Assembly (NCBI GenBank): GCA_020434645.1
Contig: JAGRAK010000099.1
Coordinates: forward strand, 1-7,410
Length of the DNA: 7,410 bases
Reading direction: 5' to 3'
Origin: Bdellovibrionales bacterium
Lineage (GTDB): Bacteria; Bdellovibrionota; Bdellovibrionia; Bdellovibrionales; UBA1609
Numbering within the stretch: the first letter of the stretch is position 1; the number at the start of each line of letters is the position of its first letter. The notes beneath the pieces are model-generated. The model ran no database searches. It was not told where the DNA came from and worked only from the letters and a program-made list of their open reading frames with translations. This document shows positions 1 through 6,639 of this stretch, in pieces. Made by a program: the position numbers and the translations under genes.

Positions 1-1
1 A

Positions 2-622
2 AAAGATAATATCAATCTGTCACAAGAGCTTGCAAAACTTAAAGCGCAACTCGGCGAACTCACAGAACTGAAACTTGAAAATGAGCGCCTTGGGCAATTG
101 CTCGACTTCAAGCAAAAAAATGATATGAGTCTCAAACCCGCTCGCGTAATCGGACGCGATTTACTAACCGATTACGAAACTATTACCATAGACCGCGGCA
201 GCCGACACGGTGTTAAAAAAGGTATGGGAGCCGTCACCATAAGCGGAGTTGTTGGCTACATTATTGAGTCTGAAGAGAACACTTCTAAAATTTTACTTAT
301 TACCGATCGTTATGCCGTAGTAGATGGGGTGGTTCAGCGCTCTAGAGCCCGCGGCATTGTACAAGGATACTCTAAGGATTCATGTACGCTCACCTTCTTA
401 AAAAGAAGTGATGACGTCATGGTCGGTGACATTATTGTAACAAGCGGAATTGATAATTATTTTCCAAAGGGTTTTCCTATTGGCAGTGTCACCAAGGTTG
501 TTCAAGATCAATATGGCCTAGGACAAGAAGTCACTTTGCAACCCGTTGTTAGCAATTTCAACCTTGAAGAGGTTTTTGTCGTCTTAAACGCGAACAACCA
601 AGACTTCTCGGAGAGCAAATAG
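2..622 (+). CDS. mreC: Rod shape-determining protein MreC, 3' part (5' end outside window)
   Basis: MreC is a bitopic inner-membrane protein whose periplasmic part scaffolds the elongasome and activates PBP2. The reading frame is open from base 2, so the gene enters from the left edge; its N-terminal tail and membrane segment are missing. The first ~35 visible codons encode a heptad-like Leu/Glu/Lys-rich coiled coil ending in the family hallmark ENERLGQLLDF (about bases 77-112). The two beta-barrel domains follow. They include a GSRHGVKKGMGAV segment (ending near base 235) and, near the C-terminus, FPKGFPIGSV, which matches the usual MreC P-x-G-x-P-x-G-x-V signature. A TTG at base 98 could be read as a start, but it lies inside the conserved coiled-coil/barrel junction and is not the real one. 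The stop overlaps the mreD start by one base. mreB is expected upstream but is not in view. Confidence 0.95.
   Translation, partial: KDNINLSQELAKLKAQLGELTELKLENERLGQLLDFKQKNDMSLKPARVIGRDLLTDYETITIDRGSRHGVKKGMGAVTISGVVGYIIESEENTSKILLITDRYAVVDGVVQRSRARGIVQGYSKDSCTLTFLKRSDDVMVGDIIVTSGIDNYFPKGFPIGSVTKVVQDQYGLGQEVTLQPVVSNFNLEEVFVVLNANNQDFSESK
610..615 (+). promoter_or_regulatory. Ribosome binding site of mreD
   Basis: GGAGAG lies six bases before the GTG at 622 and inside the last codons of mreC. It supports choosing this GTG start, whose G is also the last base of the mreC TAG stop. Confidence 0.7.
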
Positions 623-1161
623 TGCGAGAGCTAGGGCTTTTACTTTCAAACTATTTAATTTTTACTTTTCTTGCGATAGCACTCGCGGCCGCCCAAGCCT
701 CTCTATGGTTTCATGTTTTTGGTACTTTTTCAGCCCCCTACCTTTGGTTGCTTATCATTTGCTATTGGACTCTCTACCGCTCACTCACTGAAGCTGTACT
801 GATGACTTACATCGTTGGCTTTACTATGATCACTATGAGTGGCGTCCCCTTATCGACGGCCTTTGCCGTCAATTTATCTGTATTTGGCGGGCTATTCTTA
901 CTTCGCGACCGAGTTTTGTGGTCAGGCATAAATTCTTTTATCTTGGCCAGTGGCATGGCCGCCGCGGCACTCCCCGTGTTCACTTTTATCTGGTCCAATA
1001 TCCTCGAGCCGAGATCTATAAGTGATTTTCATTTTTTTGAATGGGTTTTGCGAGCACCGCTCACGGCACTTTTTGCTTTTCCATTTTTTTATTTTTTTAG
1101 CTGGATAGACAAGGTGACCCATAAAGAAGCACCGAAAGATGCAGAGTCAGGCTTTATATGA
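622..1161 (+). CDS. mreD: Rod shape-determining protein MreD
   Basis: MreD is a small polytopic inner-membrane component of the elongasome that works with MreC; its exact biochemical role is not settled. The 179-residue product is almost entirely hydrophobic, with about five or six predicted membrane segments (roughly residues 8-30, 38-75, 77-94, 103-125 and 140-161) and a short charged C-terminal tail. Length and topology fit the family, which diverges strongly in sequence, so the call rests as much on its place between mreC and mrdA as on residues. The start is GTG, overlapping the mreC stop by one base and preceded by GGAGAG. The stop TGA overlaps the mrdA ATG (ATGA). Three runs of seven T occur near the 3' end (1032-1038, 1084-1090, 1092-1098); they encode mostly Phe and the frame stays open. 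Confidence 0.9.
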   Translation: MRELGLLLSNYLIFTFLAIALAAAQASLWFHVFGTFSAPYLWLLIICYWTLYRSLTEAVLMTYIVGFTMITMSGVPLSTAFAVNLSVFGGLFLLRDRVLWSGINSFILASGMAAAALPVFTFIWSNILEPRSISDFHFFEWVLRAPLTALFAFPFFYFFSWIDKVTHKEAPKDAESGFI

Positions 1162-3149
1162 GTACTTTTGATACAGCAGAAGATGAAGTTCGAGACCTTT
1201 TACCGCGCTTTAAGCTGGTCTATGGTGTTTTGCTTGCAACTCTCATCATACTTTTTTTGCGGCTTTGGTTTTTACAAATCATAGAAGGTGACGAACTCAG
1301 AGAGTATTCTGAAAAAAATCGAGTGAAAGAAACAAAAATTCGTGCTCCACGAGGGCTCATCCTTGATCGTGAAGGGCGCATACTCGTCGACAACACAACA
1401 GGCTTTGATGCGACCATTTCTCCTCAATATGCGACGAGTCTGAATGAAACAGCCGAGGCACTCGGTAAGCTCCTCAATATCGACCCCAAAAATATAATTC
1501 GCGATGTCAAAAAGAGCCGTATTCAAAATGGGCCATTTATGCCGGTGACCATTAAAGAAAATTTAACACTTGAAGAAGCCTATAGAATTAAAAAAATTCG
1601 AATTGACCACCCCGGATTAAATGTCGACGAAACCGTTTTACGCTTTTATCCACTTGATGAAAATGGAGCTCAACTTTTCGGATATGTCGGCGAAATTTCT
1701 AAATCACAACTCAATGCGTACAATTCAAAAAATGTTGGCAAGTCCTACCTCCAGCAAGGAGACGTGATTGGCCAAACAGGTCTTGAAGATATCTGGGACA
1801 ACGAAATACGTGGGCGCGACGGCCTTAGTTTTATTGAAGTCGATGCTCACGGACGAGAGTCACCCTCAGACAACAAAGCCTTCTTAGAGCTTAAGCCGCA
1901 ACGACCAACCCCCGGGCATAATTTAATGCTCACGATCGATAAAGACATTCAAGCGGCGGCTTACAAAGCTATGCTCGAACAAAATGATAAAATTGGGCCT
2001 CGCATTGGCGCCCTGGTGGCCATGAAATCAAATGGTGAAATTCTTGTGTGGGTGACCACCCCATCATTTAATCCCAATAAATTTGCGCGAGGCATGACAT
2101 CTTCAATCTGGAAAAGTTTAATTAATGATCCCTTTAAACCACTACGCAACAAAGTCATTCAGGATCATTACGCCCCCGGCTCTACCCTTAAACCCATTGT
2201 TGCGCTTGCGGCTCTTCAAGAAGGTGTCATCAAAGCCAACACCATCATCAATGCCCCTGGACAGATGAAGTTCGGAAACAGAATCTATCATGACTCCCTT
2301 CGCGGCGGTCACGGCGATATTAATGTTATGCGAGCCATTGAAAGCTCTAGTAATATTTTCTTTTATAAAATGGGCATCCAACTCGGTATAGATAATATTG
2401 CCAAATACGCACGAACTCTAGGCCTCGGAATCAGTACGAATATTAATGTGGGTGGCGAAGCCATTGGGAATTTTCCCACCAAAGAATGGAAGCTCAAGCG
2501 AAGAAATGGCGAAGCTTGGCAACCTGGAGAAAATCTCTCAAATGCAATTGGGCAAGGTTATGTTGAAACCAATCTTCTGCAAATGACACTTGCCTATAAT
2601 GCTATTGCCAATAGCGGCAAGTACTATCGACCTGTTTTAATAAAATCTATTTTGAATGAAGAGGGCAAAACTATATTAAATAACGAGCCCCAAGTTTTAC
2701 GCGATATTACGACTCCAAATGATGAAGGCGTATATGTTGAACCCCGTCACATCGCAACTGTACGTGAAGGCATGAGAAGAGTCGCCAACGGAGACCACGG
2801 AACTTCTAGATGGTGGAAAATTCCAGGTATAGAAATGGCCGGCAAAACAGGAACCAGCCAAATCATGTCTTACAGTGCTGAAGATATTTATAAAAAATGT
2901 GAAAATAGACCCGTCATGCAGCGCCATCATGGCAGCTACATTGCTTTTGCTCCATTTAAAGACCCTGAAATCACAGTGGGCGTATTTAGCGAACATGGTT
3001 GCCACGGGAATACTGCCGGAGCCCCAGTCGTACGCGATGTCATGCGCGCCTATTTTGAAAAATTTCACCCCGAATGGCTTAAGATCAAAGAGAAACCTAA
3101 AGTTGACAATACTCCGATTGAGCCTAGCGAAGAAGGAATTGAAGAATGA
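1158..3149 (+). CDS. mrdA: Penicillin-binding protein 2, elongasome peptidoglycan transpeptidase
   Basis: PBP2 (class B PBP) cross-links peptidoglycan made by its partner RodA during side-wall growth; it is membrane-anchored with a periplasmic catalytic region. The 663-residue product has a cytoplasmic N-terminus, one membrane anchor (about residues 18-41), and a PBP-dimer domain starting with RAPRGLILDREG (63-74). The transpeptidase domain contains the SxxK motif S342-T-L-K345, the SxN motif S397-S-N399, and K563-T-G-T566. All catalytic residues are present, so it should be active and beta-lactam-sensitive. The length is close to that of E. coli PBP2. It has only two cysteines, C581 and C615, both after the KTGT motif and surrounded by histidines (H590, H591, H613, H616). 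The ATG sits in an ATGA overlap with mreD with only a weak Shine-Dalgarno (CAGG), consistent with translational coupling. FtsI (PBP3) is the main alternative, but the mreD and rodA neighbours argue for PBP2. Confidence 0.96.
   Translation: MSTFDTAEDEVRDLLPRFKLVYGVLLATLIILFLRLWFLQIIEGDELREYSEKNRVKETKIRAPRGLILDREGRILVDNTTGFDATISPQYATSLNETAEALGKLLNIDPKNIIRDVKKSRIQNGPFMPVTIKENLTLEEAYRIKKIRIDHPGLNVDETVLRFYPLDENGAQLFGYVGEISKSQLNAYNSKNVGKSYLQQGDVIGQTGLEDIWDNEIRGRDGLSFIEVDAHGRESPSDNKAFLELKPQRPTPGHNLMLTIDKDIQAAAYKAMLEQNDKIGPRIGALVAMKSNGEILVWVTTPSFNPNKFARGMTSSIWKSLINDPFKPLRNKVIQDHYAPGSTLKPIVALAALQEGVIKANTIINAPGQMKFGNRIYHDSLRGGHGDINVMRAIESSSNIFFYKMGIQLGIDNIAKYARTLGLGISTNINVGGEAIGNFPTKEWKLKRRNGEAWQPGENLSNAIGQGYVETNLLQMTLAYNAIANSGKYYRPVLIKSILNEEGKTILNNEPQVLRDITTPNDEGVYVEPRHIATVREGMRRVANGDHGTSRWWKIPGIEMAGKTGTSQIMSYSAEDIYKKCENRPVMQRHHGSYIAFAPFKDPEITVGVFSEHGCHGNTAGAPVVRDVMRAYFEKFHPEWLKIKEKPKVDNTPIEPSEEGIEE
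3131..3137 (+). promoter_or_regulatory. Ribosome binding site of rodA
   Basis: AGAAGGA within the last codons of mrdA lies eight bases before the rodA ATG at 3146. It supports this start over later in-frame Met codons such as residue 5. Confidence 0.65.
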
Positions 3150-4267
3150 AATTTGACATGCAGGTTGAGGAGCGCAATTTTTTTCGTAGGCTAGATGCCA
3201 ACTTAATTTTTGTCGTCATTGCATTAAACATTATTGGCTTGATCAATCTTTACAGCGCCACTCACGGAGTGAATTTAAGTTTTCAAACCAGCCTTTTTTG
3301 GCAACAGTTAGTTTGGCTGACTCTCGGCTGGGCACTTTTTTTTGGCATCACTGTCATCGATTACAATTTCTTTAAAAGAGGTGCGTATATATTTTACGCC
3401 GTAAATTTAATTGCGCTCGTTCTTGTTATTTTCAAAGGTAAAGTGTCTTACGGCGCTCAGCGCTGGCTCGATTTGGGTTTTTTCAGGTATCAACCCTCAG
3501 AAACGATGAAGCTTGTTCTCGTGCTAATCTTAGCAAAAGTTTTATCTAAAAAAAGTAAACCTGGTGGCCTCGGTTTTACCGATCTTGTCGTGCCTGGAGT
3601 CATCACGCTGATTCCTGTTGCACTGACTATCAAACAGCCCGATCTCGGAACCGGCTTACTGTTGCTCGCCGTGATGGTTTCAATGACATTATTTATAAAA
3701 GTTAAAAAGACTGTGCTTGTTACATTTTTAATTCTTGCCATGATTGCCTCTCCACTGGTTTGGAGCTTCGGTCTTAAATCGTACCAAAAAAATCGCGTCC
3801 TCACTTTTTTAAACCCTGGCCGTGACGCCAGAGGCGCGGGTTATAATAGTATTCAATCACGCATTGCCGTCGGCAGCGGCAAAATAGTAGGCAAAGGTTT
3901 TCGAAAAGGCACTCAATCACAGCTTGAATTTTTACCTGAGCGACACACAGACTTTATCTTCTCTGTATTGAGCGAAGAGCATGGTTTTGTTGGCAGCATG
4001 ACCGCCGTTGGACTTTTCATTGCTCTACTTTTTATGTGTGGTCGCATTGCCTCTCAAGCTCGCGACCGATTTGGAATGTTAGTCGCCGTTGGCTCACTTT
4101 CTATTCTCTTTTGGCATATGCTAATTAATATATCGATGGTTATCGGGCTATTACCCATAGTGGGGGTTCCCCTCCCACTACTGTCTTATGGCGGATCAAT
4201 GATCATCACGACTATGGCAAGCCTTGGCATCATCTCTTCAGTGGCTTATCGTAAATATCTATTTTAA
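3146..4267 (+). CDS. rodA: RodA, SEDS-family peptidoglycan glycosyltransferase
   Basis: RodA polymerises lipid II into glycan strands in complex with PBP2 and is an integral inner-membrane protein. The 373-residue product has the usual length and about ten hydrophobic segments. SEDS signatures are in order: QPSE at 116-119, KQPDLGTG at 163-170, the catalytic-loop stretch LPERHTDFIF (263-272) whose D269 corresponds to the essential Asp of characterised RodA proteins, and GVPLPLLSYGGS at 340-351. The ERHTDFIF form is typical of RodA; together with the mrdA neighbour this separates it from FtsW. The start ATG overlaps the mrdA stop (ATGA) and has AGAAGGA upstream. The stop TAA overlaps the trxA stop on the other strand, so this appears to be the last gene of the operon. 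A T8 run lies at 3336-3343 with the frame intact. Confidence 0.96.
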   Translation: MKFDMQVEERNFFRRLDANLIFVVIALNIIGLINLYSATHGVNLSFQTSLFWQQLVWLTLGWALFFGITVIDYNFFKRGAYIFYAVNLIALVLVIFKGKVSYGAQRWLDLGFFRYQPSETMKLVLVLILAKVLSKKSKPGGLGFTDLVVPGVITLIPVALTIKQPDLGTGLLLLAVMVSMTLFIKVKKTVLVTFLILAMIASPLVWSFGLKSYQKNRVLTFLNPGRDARGAGYNSIQSRIAVGSGKIVGKGFRKGTQSQLEFLPERHTDFIFSVLSEEHGFVGSMTAVGLFIALLFMCGRIASQARDRFGMLVAVGSLSILFWHMLINISMVIGLLPIVGVPLPLLSYGGSMIITTMASLGIISSVAYRKYLF

Positions 4268-4584
4268 ATGTGTCGCGAAATCATTTCGACAATGTTTTCT
4301 TTTGGTAAGTTGCCCAATATTTGCTCAACATTTTGCCCACCTTTAAATAAAATCATAGTGGGAATGCTACGAATCCCAAACTGAGACGGGACGCCTGGAT
4401 TTTCATCAATATTAATTTTCACCACACGGACTTTGCCATTCATTTCATTGGCAATCTCTTCGAGCTTTGGAGCTAGACCTCGGCACGGGCCACACCATTC
4501 AGCCCAAAAATCCACTAAAACGGGAGTTCCTGATTTTAGTACTTCTGCGTCAAAACTTGAGTCTGTAACGGTCTGCGTCCCCAT
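4264..4584 (-). CDS. trxA: Thioredoxin
   Basis: This is a cytoplasmic dithiol-disulfide oxidoreductase that reduces protein disulfides using electrons from thioredoxin reductase. It can also feed electrons to periplasmic systems through DsbD/CcdA-type proteins. The 106-residue product is a complete single-domain thioredoxin with active site W30-C31-G-P-C34, buried D25 and the cis-proline loop with P75 (SIPT). It has no signal peptide, which argues for the cytoplasm. The start was placed at 4584 because a perfect AGGAGG lies four bases upstream. An in-frame ATG at 4617 would add eleven residues, but it would put that Shine-Dalgarno inside the gene. The gene is transcribed toward rodA, and its TAA stop shares bases with the rodA TAA. 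A TTGACA-containing promoter is likely upstream. Nothing in the sequence ties it functionally to the rod operon. Confidence 0.97.
   Translation of the reverse strand: MGTQTVTDSSFDAEVLKSGTPVLVDFWAEWCGPCRGLAPKLEEIANEMNGKVRVVKINIDENPGVPSQFGIRSIPTMILFKGGQNVEQILGNLPKENIVEMISRHI
4271..4303 (+). terminator. Possible rod-operon terminator inside the trxA 3' end
   Basis: Just after the rodA stop, TGTCG (4271-4275) and CGACA (4287-4291) can pair. An inner AAA/TTT pairing, a two-base CG bulge and a TCA loop complete the hairpin, which is followed by a broken T-rich stretch (4294-4303). The stem is short and bulged and the T tract is interrupted, so this is tentative. It would have to work within the trxA coding sequence because there is no intergenic space. 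Confidence 0.3.
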
Positions 4585-4588
4585 ATAT

Positions 4589-4594
4589 CCTCCT
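4589..4594 (-). promoter_or_regulatory. Consensus Shine-Dalgarno of trxA
   Basis: AGGAGG on the minus strand lies four bases before the ATG at 4584. It is the strongest ribosome binding site in the window and decides the start between 4584 and 4617. Confidence 0.85.
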
Positions 4595-4612
4595 AAAAAT
4601 GAATACTTATAG

Positions 4613-4643
4613 TTCATATTGGCGCCACAATAACTTTTGTCAA
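4613..4643 (-). promoter_or_regulatory. Candidate trxA promoter
   Basis: A perfect sigma-70-type -35 TTGACA occupies 4643 to 4638 on the minus strand. The -10 is less clear: AATATG at 17 bases spacing or TATGAA (4618-4613) at 19 bases. A TATAAG a little further downstream has no good -35. The leader to the trxA ATG would be short, about 20-25 bases. Confidence 0.45.
4617..4632. promoter_or_regulatory. Imperfect dyad in the trxA promoter spacer
   Basis: TATTG and CAATA form 5-base inverted arms around a GCGCCA centre, which contains part of a GGCGCC palindrome (4621-4626). It overlaps the spacer/-10 zone of the putative trxA promoter, where an operator could sit. The arms are short enough to arise by chance. 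Confidence 0.2.
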
Positions 4644-4677
4644 GTATGTCTGAAAATATTTAGATTATTTCTATACT
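4637..4677 (+). promoter_or_regulatory. Candidate promoter of the receiver-DnaJ gene
   Basis: TATACT at 4672-4677 is a five-of-six match to a -10 element and lies 18 bases before the ATG at 4696, but its -35 region is poor. Alternatively TTGTCA (4637-4642) pairs with TAGATT (4661-4666) at 18 bases spacing. The TTGTCA hexamer overlaps the TTGACA of the divergent trxA promoter. Confidence 0.35.
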
Positions 4678-4695
4678 TAGCCGATAAGTTTTAGC

Positions 4696-6636
4696 ATGCA
4701 AAAGTCTGACATACGCATTCTCATTATTAAATATGATCCTACTCTCGGTCGCGCCGTAGAATATAGATTAAAACGTTCTTGCTACCAAACACAACTCACT
4801 ACAAATTACAGTGACTCAATTAATGCCGCGAAACTCGTCGATTTTCACGGAGTTGTCGCCGACTGTATGCTCCCACAAAAAAGTGGTGTCGACATCGCCG
4901 CAGAAATTAAAAATGAATCTGGGCATGATGTCGTCGTCATACTGACCAGCGGAATATTTAAAGACAAAGTATTTGCCCGCGATGCCATCATGAAAACAAA
5001 AGCTAAAACTTTTTTGCACAAGCCATTTGATATTGAAGAACTCATCTCAAATTTTGATGAAGCATTCGGTGATATTATTGACGGCTCTATCGAACCCCTC
5101 CATCAACTTTTATGTCGCGAACAATACTCACCGCGTGATCGAATTTCAGCTATTAATCGCACTGAGTACGCTCATGGATTTGATCTCCCTTTTATTTACA
5201 GTCTGCTGCTCGAAAATCAAATTGTTGGAACTCTTGAAATACAATATGACGAAGGTAGTGTGCCGACAAAAATTGGTTTTCATAAAGGCCGAATAGATCA
5301 AGTGCAATATCCAGACACTGAATCTTATTTTGGGGTGCTCCTCATTGAAAAAGGATTTACCACCAAACAAGAGTTGAACGAAGGGCTCAACCAGCAAAAT
5401 GAAAAGCCCATTGGGCAACGCCTCGTCGACAGTTCGAGTTTAAGTCCGCACGCCATTGATATTATACAGCACGAACAAATGATTATTCGTCTTTCAAAAA
5501 CCATTCAAGACACCAGTGTTAAAATTTGCTTCACTGAAGAAAAACGAAGTGAACCAAGTGTCTTTATAGATGGGATTTTACTAACACAGCTTTTAAGTGA
5601 CTGGATCTGTTCTAAATTAACATCCGGATGGCTTCACACCTTCTACACGCCTTGGCTAGAAAGCCCTGTATTAAAAGGCCCTGAGTCAAATAAAATTAAC
5701 TTACTAAAAGAGCTTCCTGCAGCAAAGCCATTTGCCGACTTCATTGCTCAAAACAATTGGCCGTATTCTCTTCAAAGCCTACTGGCCGATGACCCCAAAA
5801 CAGAAAATGAATTTCTTCGCGCATTTCACTTTTTTGCTCTTCAACGGATGGTTGTGTTTGGATCGTCTTCAAATACCGTCGAAAACTTCGAAATCAAAAC
5901 GGCTCGATTAAATAAAATTCTAGCTGGATTTGATGGCAAAAATTATTACGAAATTTTAGGCGTCAGTCGCAAAGCAAAACCAACAGAAATTAATCGCTCG
6001 TATCATGATCTCGCCAAATCGCTTCACCCAGATAAGCTACACAAAGATAGCCCCAAGGAGCTTCGAGATTTATCGCAAAACATATTCTCTAAAATAACAG
6101 TTGCTTATCAGACGCTAAATAGTGAAGCTTCACGCGCAGCATATAATAAAACTTTAGAAATGGGTCAGGCCGAAGATATTTTAAAAGCCGAATCAAGTTT
6201 TGAAGAAGCCCTGCGCTGCTTACGAAGCAGTCGTTTTCGCGAAGCTCGCAAAGCCTTTGAACGAACACTGTCTTTAAAAGGTGCGCGCAGCGACACTATG
6301 GTTTATTTTTTATGGGCATATATTAAAGAAAAACGAAATCGCGCAAATCATGTTGATGTTGCAAGTAAAGTGAGTGCTTGCTTAAACAAAGTGCCACACG
6401 AAGATCGACATAGCGCTCACTACTTTTTTGTTAAAGGGCTCTACTATGACCTCATTGGACAAGCTCAAAAAGCATACAAGCACCATCAGCATTGCCTGGC
6501 CATGGACCCCTACTTTAATGATGCAAAACGCGAGCTGACATTCATAAAGCGTAGCTTTAATGCAAAAAAATCTATGACTCTCACTGATGATCTTTCAATG
6601 GTGGTTACAAAACTATTCGGAAAAAAATCAGGCTAA
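4696..6636 (+). CDS. Receiver / PATAN-like / DnaJ-domain / TPR protein
   Basis: This 646-residue multidomain protein probably links a signalling input to Hsp70 (DnaK) recruitment; that role is inferred from its domains. The receiver (about residues 5-125) has phospho-acceptor D56 in ADCMLPQKSG, T84 and K109-P110. The usual acidic pair after beta-1 is replaced by K12-Y13 (ILIIKYDP), with only D14 acidic. Residues ~160-310 resemble the PATAN/DUF4388 module: a GTLEI strand, a HKGRIDQVQY segment, and two 'LLIEKG/LVDSSS' helical repeats. Residues ~320-410 are unassigned. A J-domain spans ~415-486 with YYEILGV, H444-P-D446 and AAYNKTLE; there is no Gly/Phe or zinc-finger region, so it is a class III-type J-protein. 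TPR-like helices follow (~495-527 and 570-604). The protein has no signal peptide or membrane segment and is likely cytoplasmic. The first available start is the ATG at 4696, as a TAG lies in frame at 4678; the Shine-Dalgarno is weak. Confidence 0.88.
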   Translation: MQKSDIRILIIKYDPTLGRAVEYRLKRSCYQTQLTTNYSDSINAAKLVDFHGVVADCMLPQKSGVDIAAEIKNESGHDVVVILTSGIFKDKVFARDAIMKTKAKTFLHKPFDIEELISNFDEAFGDIIDGSIEPLHQLLCREQYSPRDRISAINRTEYAHGFDLPFIYSLLLENQIVGTLEIQYDEGSVPTKIGFHKGRIDQVQYPDTESYFGVLLIEKGFTTKQELNEGLNQQNEKPIGQRLVDSSSLSPHAIDIIQHEQMIIRLSKTIQDTSVKICFTEEKRSEPSVFIDGILLTQLLSDWICSKLTSGWLHTFYTPWLESPVLKGPESNKINLLKELPAAKPFADFIAQNNWPYSLQSLLADDPKTENEFLRAFHFFALQRMVVFGSSSNTVENFEIKTARLNKILAGFDGKNYYEILGVSRKAKPTEINRSYHDLAKSLHPDKLHKDSPKELRDLSQNIFSKITVAYQTLNSEASRAAYNKTLEMGQAEDILKAESSFEEALRCLRSSRFREARKAFERTLSLKGARSDTMVYFLWAYIKEKRNRANHVDVASKVSACLNKVPHEDRHSAHYFFVKGLYYDLIGQAQKAYKHHQHCLAMDPYFNDAKRELTFIKRSFNAKKSMTLTDDLSMVVTKLFGKKSG

Positions 6637-6639
6637 TCA

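Noticed and set aside
98..100. TTG as the start of a short MreC
   Set aside because: The frame is open to the left edge and encodes the typical coiled coil, so the gene is cut by the window and does not start here.
1032..1098. T7 tracts in mreD (also T7 in mrdA and T8 in rodA) as phase-variable slippage sites
   Set aside because: All frames are intact, and the runs are explained by Phe-rich membrane segments in A/T-leaning DNA; essential elongasome genes are poor candidates for phase variation.
2697..3068. Long antisense open frame opposite mrdA
   Set aside because: It lies entirely within a well-supported gene, its product resembles no known family, and it has no start context; other opposite-strand frames in the window were rejected for the same reason.
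2875..3156. Open frame of 93 codons inside the 3' end of mrdA
   Set aside because: It is a shifted reading of the conserved PBP2 C-terminal domain, with no supporting motif or ribosome binding site.
4585..4617. Longer thioredoxin starting at ATG 4617
   Set aside because: It would place the perfect AGGAGG inside the coding region and add residues absent from usual thioredoxins.
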